This document shows, one piece after another, positions 15,500-20,085 of a DNA stretch of 20,085 nt. The notes under the pieces are model-generated. The model saw only the letters and a list, made by a program, of their open reading frames with translations, had not been told where the DNA came from and ran no database searches. The stretch comes from Helicobacter sp. (GTDB taxonomy: Bacteria > Campylobacterota > Campylobacteria > Campylobacterales > Helicobacteraceae). Location: assembly GCA_022766795.1 (NCBI GenBank), contig JALEPE010000086.1:1-20085 (forward strand). The letters run 5' to 3'. Within the stretch, counting starts at the first letter, position 1, and every line of letters begins with the position of its first letter. A program made the translations under genes and the position numbers.

Positions 15500-16726
15500 C
15501 TAAAGGGTAGAATCTTGCATTAACAACTCAAAAGTCTGATAATATTTCCACGATTCTATAATATCAGGTCGTTGCGCCTTTAAATCTCGCAAATCTTTAT
15601 CTAAAATCGCTTTAAAATCTTTTGCAATTTTTGGGTGAGAAGCAAAATATTCTAAAACATTCTCCTCATTTAATGCTTTTGATTTCTTGATTTCTACAAT
15701 CTTTAAAAGTATTTCTAATGTGGCGATTAATTCAGTTTGGATTTGTGTAAAATATCTAGAAATTTCCTGCACCTCTTTGTGTGTTTCTACAAAAACTTTG
15801 CAGTTTTCTAGATTTGGATTGTTTTGGTAAGAAGGTGGCATAAGTTTTTGTGTAACATTTATCTCTTTTATGTTGTTGTGATTTGTAAATAAAAGCTTAA
15901 CTTCAGAATCCTCTGTAGTGATTATAAGGTAAAAAGGAAATAAAAAATACAAATGCGCATATACTTGTCTTTTAAAAAGATGTCTATTCTCTTCTTTTGG
16001 GGGAGGGAATCCTAATTTTTGACTTAAATCTTGCATCGTGGCAAATGCTTTTGTTGCCTTTATCTCTTCCATATCTACATAGTATTTTTGCGTGATATAT
16101 GGAAGCGAAGAAAGTAGTTCATTAAAAATAAATTCACTATGCAGTGCATTTTTGTCTTTGCGTTGTATTATATAAGATTCTATGTTGTTAAGGCAAGGTG
16201 AGTTAGAGAGATGAAATTCTTTTGTTTTTGGGTTGTAAGCATGGTATTGTAGGTATTCTAAGAGTTTGCTTTGCTCTCCTCTTGCTATTTGTATTTTATT
16301 TTTTGGAGTTGCGGCAAAATTAATGCAAGATTTTAATATAGAGATTGGGTCTCTTACTAGAAGTAAGGCGGGGACTTTAGCATTGAAAAGGCGCATATAT
16401 TTGTGATAGCCTTTGAAATGGCACTCGCTAAAACTAATGGCGCAGTAGGTATGAAATGTAGATAATCTTTCATAATTGTTTTTATATCGCCAAAAAGCGT
16501 CTAAATCTTCTATATCACCCTTGATAAAAACGCCGCAGTGGTGCAAGAAATATAGCATAGCATTGTGTCCTGTGGCGTGATGGGTGATAAAATAGAATTT
16601 ATACTTATGTGGGAGAGGCTTGTTAAACTTGTATAAAATAGGTATTATTGGTTTGATAAAATACTTGAAAAAGTACTTTTGCAAAGCAATCAAGAAATTC
16701 TTTGAGATATTGTTGTTATTTTTCAT
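15500..16726 (-). CDS. DUF2972-like / sulfotransferase-like protein
   Basis: A protein of 408 residues from the preferred start at 16726, where AAGGA lies eight bases upstream; the longer reading from 16747 has no ribosome site. Near residues 48-58, FITHHATGHNAML resembles a P-loop-type phosphate site. LLLVRDPISILKS (R125, D126, P127) resembles the 3'-phosphate motif of PAPS-dependent sulfotransferases. The C-terminus (DLKAQRPDIIESWKYYQTFE) resembles my memory of DUF2972 proteins, which are common near surface-glycan genes in Campylobacter and Helicobacter. The DNA is more AT-rich than its neighbours. The start overlaps the end of the DUF3343 gene by 11 bases. Enzyme activity and substrate are not established; sulfotransfer is an inference. 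Confidence 0.75.
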   Translation of the reverse strand: MKNNNNISKNFLIALQKYFFKYFIKPIIPILYKFNKPLPHKYKFYFITHHATGHNAMLYFLHHCGVFIKGDIEDLDAFWRYKNNYERLSTFHTYCAISFSECHFKGYHKYMRLFNAKVPALLLVRDPISILKSCINFAATPKNKIQIARGEQSKLLEYLQYHAYNPKTKEFHLSNSPCLNNIESYIIQRKDKNALHSEFIFNELLSSLPYITQKYYVDMEEIKATKAFATMQDLSQKLGFPPPKEENRHLFKRQVYAHLYFLFPFYLIITTEDSEVKLLFTNHNNIKEINVTQKLMPPSYQNNPNLENCKVFVETHKEVQEISRYFTQIQTELIATLEILLKIVEIKKSKALNEENVLEYFASHPKIAKDFKAILDKDLRDLKAQRPDIIESWKYYQTFELLMQDSTL

Positions 16727-16943
16727 TTTTGCTTTCCTTAATTTCATATTCTATTTTTGCGCCATCTAGGGCATTTGTGATAATATCCTTAGAATCGCAT
16801 TCAAAATACACAGAGATTCCACAATCGCTTGAAAACTCACGCGGTGTTGGCACAAGCTTAATCGTGATTCCTAAATCTTTTAAGATCGCCTCACTCTCAA
16901 ACGCACTAGAAGTAGTAAAAACCAAAACATAACCCTTTATCAT
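16716..16943 (-). CDS. DUF3343 protein (putative Se/S carrier-like)
   Basis: A 75-residue cytosolic protein. The family signature is clear in VPTPREFSSDCGISVYFE, with a single conserved Cys in DCG that could carry a sulfur or selenium atom. DUF3343 genes are commonly found beside NifS-like cysteine desulfurases and selenium-metabolism genes. Here the ATG overlaps the desulfurase stop by four bases, so the two proteins are made together. A plausible reading is that the desulfurase loads a persulfide (or selenide) onto this Cys, but the final acceptor is unknown. No selenium gene (selD, selA) is in the window. A truncated second copy lies at 15137-15272. Confidence 0.85.
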   Translation of the reverse strand: MIKGYVLVFTTSSAFESEAILKDLGITIKLVPTPREFSSDCGISVYFECDSKDIITNALDGAKIEYEIKESKNEK

Positions 16944-18115
16944 TTTTGTCCCCTATGCTCCGCAATGTCCCGCAAGGCATTGATGGTAAAGTCAATTTCC
17001 TCTTTTGTCGTAAATGCGCCCGGGCTTAGACGAATCGTGCCACCGCGCTCAAAAGAACCCAAGCTTTTATGGCTTGATGGAGAGCAATGCAGTCCCACAC
17101 GCACACAGATTCCATATCGGCTATCCAAAATCTCCCCAATCTCTGAAAGAGTGTAGTTAGGAATATCCACAGAGAGTGTTCCACCGCTACGCCCTTTGGT
17201 GCGATAAACCTTAAGATTTTGGATTCCGCTTAAGCCTTCAAGGAGTTGCTCTCTTAAATCCAATTCGTGTCTATGGATATTTTCTACTCCTTGCTTTTTA
17301 ATCCACTCTAGCCCCGCTTGAAGCCCAGCGATTCCGTGCATATTAGGCGTTCCACTCTCAAACCTATCGGGGAGAAAAAGAGGCTGAATCTCCTCCTCAC
17401 TCAAGCTTCCTGTGCCGCCAAAGACAAGCGGTTCTATCCTCTCTATCGCAAAGTCATCGGCTATGACAAGCGCACCCACTCCCATTGGCGCAAGTAAGCC
17501 TTTGTGCGCACTAAGGGCTAGAAAATCCACTTGACTCATCACTTCTTTCATTTCTACGCAGCCGACACTCTGTGCGCCATCAAGCAAAAAAGCTACATTG
17601 TGTGCTTTGGCTAGTGCGCTTAAATCTTCTAGCGGAATCATCGCCCCGCTGACATTGTTAATATGTGCACACGCTAGGAGCTTCGCGCCTTTTAACATCT
17701 CCTTTGCGCTATTTAAGTCCAATGTGTGCATAGAATCACACGGAATCTCGCGCACTTCTAATTTCAATTTATTTTTAAGCGCATTCAGCGGACGCTTGAT
17801 TGCATTGTGTTCCATTTGCGTAACCACAACAATATCTCCTTCTTTCAAAAAGCCTTGTAAAAGCGTATTAATCGCCATTGTGGCATTGAGAGTAAAGAGA
17901 ATGTGTTTGCAGTTTTTAAGCCCTACCAAGTCCGCTAGGCTTTTGCGCGTTTGGAATAGGATTCTGCCGGATTCTATGGAGAGAGAATGTCCGCTGCGTC
18001 CAGCACTTGCGCCAATATTTTCTAAAAACTCACTCACTGCCTCTTTCACTCCGGGAGCTTTGGGAAAAGTTGTTGCTGCATTGTCTAGGTAAATGGGTTT
18101 AGAAATGTTTTGCAT
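16940..18115 (-). CDS. Cysteine desulfurase family protein (PLP, class V)
   Basis: A 391-residue cytosolic PLP enzyme that releases sulfur from cysteine as a persulfide. Diagnostic elements are YLDNAATTFPK at the N-terminus, H103 in MEHNAIKRPL, D179 in LLDGAQS, the PLP lysine K205 in SAHKG, and the catalytic Cys344 in RVGLHCSP. RGGTIRLSPGAF closes the active site. This pattern fits the NifS-like subfamily that pairs with DUF3343 proteins, rather than the housekeeping IscS that feeds Fe-S assembly. AAAGGA lies ahead of the ATG. A possible -10 (TATAGT, minus strand) lies at 18150-18155. It overlaps the DUF3343 start, and flgG2 runs divergently upstream. Confidence 0.94.
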   Translation of the reverse strand: MQNISKPIYLDNAATTFPKAPGVKEAVSEFLENIGASAGRSGHSLSIESGRILFQTRKSLADLVGLKNCKHILFTLNATMAINTLLQGFLKEGDIVVVTQMEHNAIKRPLNALKNKLKLEVREIPCDSMHTLDLNSAKEMLKGAKLLACAHINNVSGAMIPLEDLSALAKAHNVAFLLDGAQSVGCVEMKEVMSQVDFLALSAHKGLLAPMGVGALVIADDFAIERIEPLVFGGTGSLSEEEIQPLFLPDRFESGTPNMHGIAGLQAGLEWIKKQGVENIHRHELDLREQLLEGLSGIQNLKVYRTKGRSGGTLSVDIPNYTLSEIGEILDSRYGICVRVGLHCSPSSHKSLGSFERGGTIRLSPGAFTTKEEIDFTINALRDIAEHRGQK

Positions 18116-18232
18116 AAGTGTCCTTTGGTATTAGGTTAAGCGGAATCTTACTATAAATTGGTAAGATGTATTTTACCTTGTTCTTACATATTCTACAAGA
18201 ATTGTATTGCGATTTTATATAATCTTATATTT

Positions 18233-18248
18233 TGGAATAATTTTTGCT
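18233..18248 (+). promoter_or_regulatory. Sigma-54 (RpoN) promoter of flgG2-flgG
   Basis: TGGAA at 18233-18237 (GG of the -24 element at 18234-18235) and TTGCT at 18244-18248 (GC of the -12 element at 18246-18247) are spaced exactly as in the sigma-54 consensus. The predicted start is near 18259, with a leader of about 23 bases. Rod and hook genes in Campylobacter and Helicobacter are typically RpoN-dependent under the FlgS/FlgR pair. A TATAAT at 18218-18223 could add a sigma-70 start. Confidence 0.8.
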
Positions 18249-18281
18249 TTAATCCTTGTAAAGTTTAGAAAAAGGCATACA

Positions 18282-19115
18282 ATGCAAGGTGGATATTATA
18301 GTTCTGTTGGCGGTATGGTTACGCAGATTGACCGCTTAGATGTGATTGCAAACAATATTGCAAATGCAAATACAACCGGATTTAAACGCGATGATGTTGT
18401 GATTGGCGATTTTTTGAGGCTTTATGAGCAGTCTAAAGATTTTTTGCCCATTAAAGACCAGACTAAAGATGCAGCACAATTTTATAATCGTTCTTTGAAT
18501 CGTGTGCCACAAATTGTGGAGGAATTTACAGACCGCTCATTAGGTGGTATGATGGTTACAGATAATACCTTTGATTTTGCGCTTGGGCGGGAAAATGCGT
18601 ATTTTATGATTGAGACACCAGAGGGAATCCGCTACACACGCGATGGTTCTTTTGTTTTAAATGAACAAGGGAGATTGGTTAATAAAGAGGGCTATCCCGT
18701 TCTTCCGCGCGAATATTTAGATGCTCCGCAATACATTGAATTTGTTGATGGATTTCAAGTTGAAGTGGATTCACACGGCAATATTTATATGAGGGATTTA
18801 AATAATGAAACAATTAATGAGACGGTGTTGGTGGCAAATATCGGTGTTGTGTCGTTTGAGAATCCAAAATATCTTAAAAAAGTGGGCGATAATCTCTATG
18901 CTTATCCGCAAGAGAGAAGTAATGAGCGTGAGGTATTAGAACAAAGTGGCGCGGTGCGTCAAGGGTTTTTGGAAAAAAGCAATATTAATGTTGTCTATGA
19001 AATGACAGGATTAATTGAAACAAACCGCCTTGTAGAAGCATATTCTAAAGTATTAAAAACGCATATGGACGATTTAAATACAGAGGCAATTACAAAATTA
19101 GCAGCAAAAGCATAA
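18282..19115 (+). CDS. flgG2: Flagellar basal-body rod protein (FlgG2/FlgF-like)
   Basis: A 277-residue component of the flagellar rod, exported by the flagellar type III system; no cleaved signal is expected. I use ATG 18282, seven bases after AAAGG, because the family motif starts at once (MQGGYYSSVGGMVTQ). The reading frame extends further upstream, but those codons cover the sigma-54 promoter. The N-terminal block IANNIANANTTGFKRD and the C-terminal block QGFLEKSNINVVYEMT are the two signatures of rod/hook proteins. In Campylobacter jejuni the gene directly before flgG is called flgG2; other annotations call it flgF. AAAAGGA at 19115-19121 leads into flgG. Confidence 0.93.
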   Translation: MQGGYYSSVGGMVTQIDRLDVIANNIANANTTGFKRDDVVIGDFLRLYEQSKDFLPIKDQTKDAAQFYNRSLNRVPQIVEEFTDRSLGGMMVTDNTFDFALGRENAYFMIETPEGIRYTRDGSFVLNEQGRLVNKEGYPVLPREYLDAPQYIEFVDGFQVEVDSHGNIYMRDLNNETINETVLVANIGVVSFENPKYLKKVGDNLYAYPQERSNEREVLEQSGAVRQGFLEKSNINVVYEMTGLIETNRLVEAYSKVLKTHMDDLNTEAITKLAAKA

Positions 19116-19127
19116 AAAGGATTCCCA

Positions 19128-19919
19128 ATGATGAGAGCACTTTATACAGCAACAACAGGTATGTTAGGACAGCAATTACAAATTGATGTAACATCAAATA
19201 ATATCTCTAATGTCAATACATTTGGTTATCGCAAGGAAAGGGCGGAGTTTGCAGACTTGTTCCATCAAGTCTTGCAATACGCAGGTTCAAGCACTTCCGA
19301 GACGACACTTAGCCCCACAGGGATTGAAGTGGGCTTGGGTGTGCGTCCCACTTCAGTGCAAAAGATTTTTTCACAAGGAAACTTCAAGGAAACAGAACAG
19401 AATTTTGATATTGCCATCACAGGCAATGGATTTTTTCAAATTGAACTTCCTGATGGCACGATTGCTTACTCCCGTGATGGTGCCTTTAAGCTTGATGATG
19501 AGGGAAATGTTGTGAATTCTCAAGGCTACTTGCTTGTGCCGAATATTACAATCCCTGATGATGCGACACAGGTTAATATCGGAACTGACGGCACAGTAAC
19601 GGTTTTGCAAGGCAATGATACAACAGTGAATGAGCTAGGACAGATTGAAACCGTGAATTTCATCAACCCCGCAGGTTTGCACGCATTAGGCGATAATCTC
19701 TATTTGAATACCAATGCTTCAGGAGACCCTATCGTAGGAACTCCGGGCTTAAATGGCTTTGGACAACTAAGACAAGGGTTTGTAGAAACCAGCAATGTTA
19801 AGCTTGTAGAGGAGATGACAGATTTAATCGTTGGGCAAAGAGCCTATGAAGCAAACTCTAAATCCATTCAAACAGCGGATTCTATGCTTCAAACCGTCAA
19901 TCAACTTAAGAGGAACTAA
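19128..19919 (+). CDS. flgG: Flagellar distal rod protein FlgG
   Basis: A 263-residue distal rod protein that connects the proximal rod to the hook across the periplasm and outer membrane rings. The N-terminus MMRALYTATTGMLGQQLQ, with SNNISNVNTFGYRK, is the classical FlgG signature. The C-terminus has LRQGFVETSNVKLVEEMT and the helical end (GQRAYEANSKSIQTADSML). Length is normal. AAAAGGA precedes the ATG. It follows flgG2 with a 12-base gap and shares its sigma-54 promoter. Confidence 0.96.
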   Translation: MMRALYTATTGMLGQQLQIDVTSNNISNVNTFGYRKERAEFADLFHQVLQYAGSSTSETTLSPTGIEVGLGVRPTSVQKIFSQGNFKETEQNFDIAITGNGFFQIELPDGTIAYSRDGAFKLDDEGNVVNSQGYLLVPNITIPDDATQVNIGTDGTVTVLQGNDTTVNELGQIETVNFINPAGLHALGDNLYLNTNASGDPIVGTPGLNGFGQLRQGFVETSNVKLVEEMTDLIVGQRAYEANSKSIQTADSMLQTVNQLKRN

Positions 19920-19936
19920 GGCTTAATTAGCCTTTT
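19918..19936 (+). terminator. Intrinsic terminator overlapping the flgG stop
   Basis: AAGGCT (19918-19923) pairs with AGCCTT (19929-19934) around a 5-base loop, followed by TT to make a short T run (19933-19936). The stem begins inside the TAA stop at 19917-19919. The stem is short, so strength is uncertain. Confidence 0.65.
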
Positions 19937-20035
19937 GCCTTTGTGAGAAGTGTTTAACACTCATTACTTTGCCCTTGCGGGATTCCACTTGTAGAATTGT
20001 GGCAATCCGCAAACACTTAAAGATTTACTACTTCA

Positions 20036-20075
20036 TCATTGCGTGAGATTCATTGGAATCTTGCGATAATCCATA
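20036..20075 (-). repeat. Palindromic intergenic repeat, copy 7 (inverted)
   Basis: In plus orientation it reads TCATTGCGTGAG at the left and TTGCGATAATCCATA at the right, a diverged reverse complement of the consensus. A second fragment (GTGGCAATCC at about 19999-20008) lies just upstream. The sequence runs to the window edge, so the full extent is unknown. Confidence 0.55.
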
Positions 20076-20085
20076 CTTTGAATTA

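Noticed and set aside
17598..18092. Plus-strand open frame of 164 residues
   Set aside because: It is the antisense shadow of the cysteine desulfurase, whose catalytic motifs on the other strand are complete.

Overview
The window is AT-rich chromosomal DNA from a Campylobacterota organism, most likely a Helicobacter species. The evidence is the gene content and order: M23 peptidase, minC, lpxC and a TsaB-like gene in tight overlap, an rpoN-type promoter in front of paired flgG2/flgG rod genes, a CPDC thioredoxin of the Helicobacter Trx2 kind, a DUF2972-like glycan-type gene, and AAGGA-type ribosome sites with extended -10 promoters. No plasmid, phage or transposase gene is visible.

Layout. 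13-2001 is a complete chemoreceptor, followed by a repeat-bearing gap. 2352-2618 is a small exported helix-hairpin-helix protein. From 2773 to 8974 one compact co-directional block carries cell-envelope and housekeeping genes: M23 peptidase, minC, lpxC, a degenerate TsaB-like gene, a cation diffusion facilitator and an AAA ATPase with an unrecognised N-terminal half. A clean extended -10 promoter at 8985-8993 starts a two-gene glycan unit: a family 2 glycosyltransferase and an FkbM-type methyltransferase. The methyltransferase is broken at a run of seven G, a likely phase-variation switch caught in the off state. After a gene-free gap come an NSS-family sodium symporter lacking several signature residues, and a YqaA/DedA-like membrane protein with a TTG start. 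These face thioredoxin and yebC on the minus strand across a strong bidirectional hairpin.

An intact tRNA-Asn with a textbook sigma-70 promoter (14795-14823) opens a small accessory-looking zone, 14928-16726. It holds several copies of an imperfect palindromic repeat, a 3'-end remnant of a DUF3343 gene and a DUF2972/sulfotransferase-like gene. The intact DUF3343 gene lies on the other side of that gene, directly behind a cysteine desulfurase. The two DUF3343 copies share a perfect 53-bp direct repeat. Crossing over between them would remove the cassette and leave an intact chimeric DUF3343 gene, so the arrangement looks like a single-crossover (Campbell-type) insertion.

The window ends with flgG2 and flgG behind a sigma-54 promoter and a terminator that overlaps the flgG stop codon.

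Most of the window is ordinary core genome. The items most worth a second look are the phase-variable methyltransferase, the DUF3343 duplication/cassette, the palindromic repeat family and the atypical NSS transporter. I see no wholly new multi-gene system.
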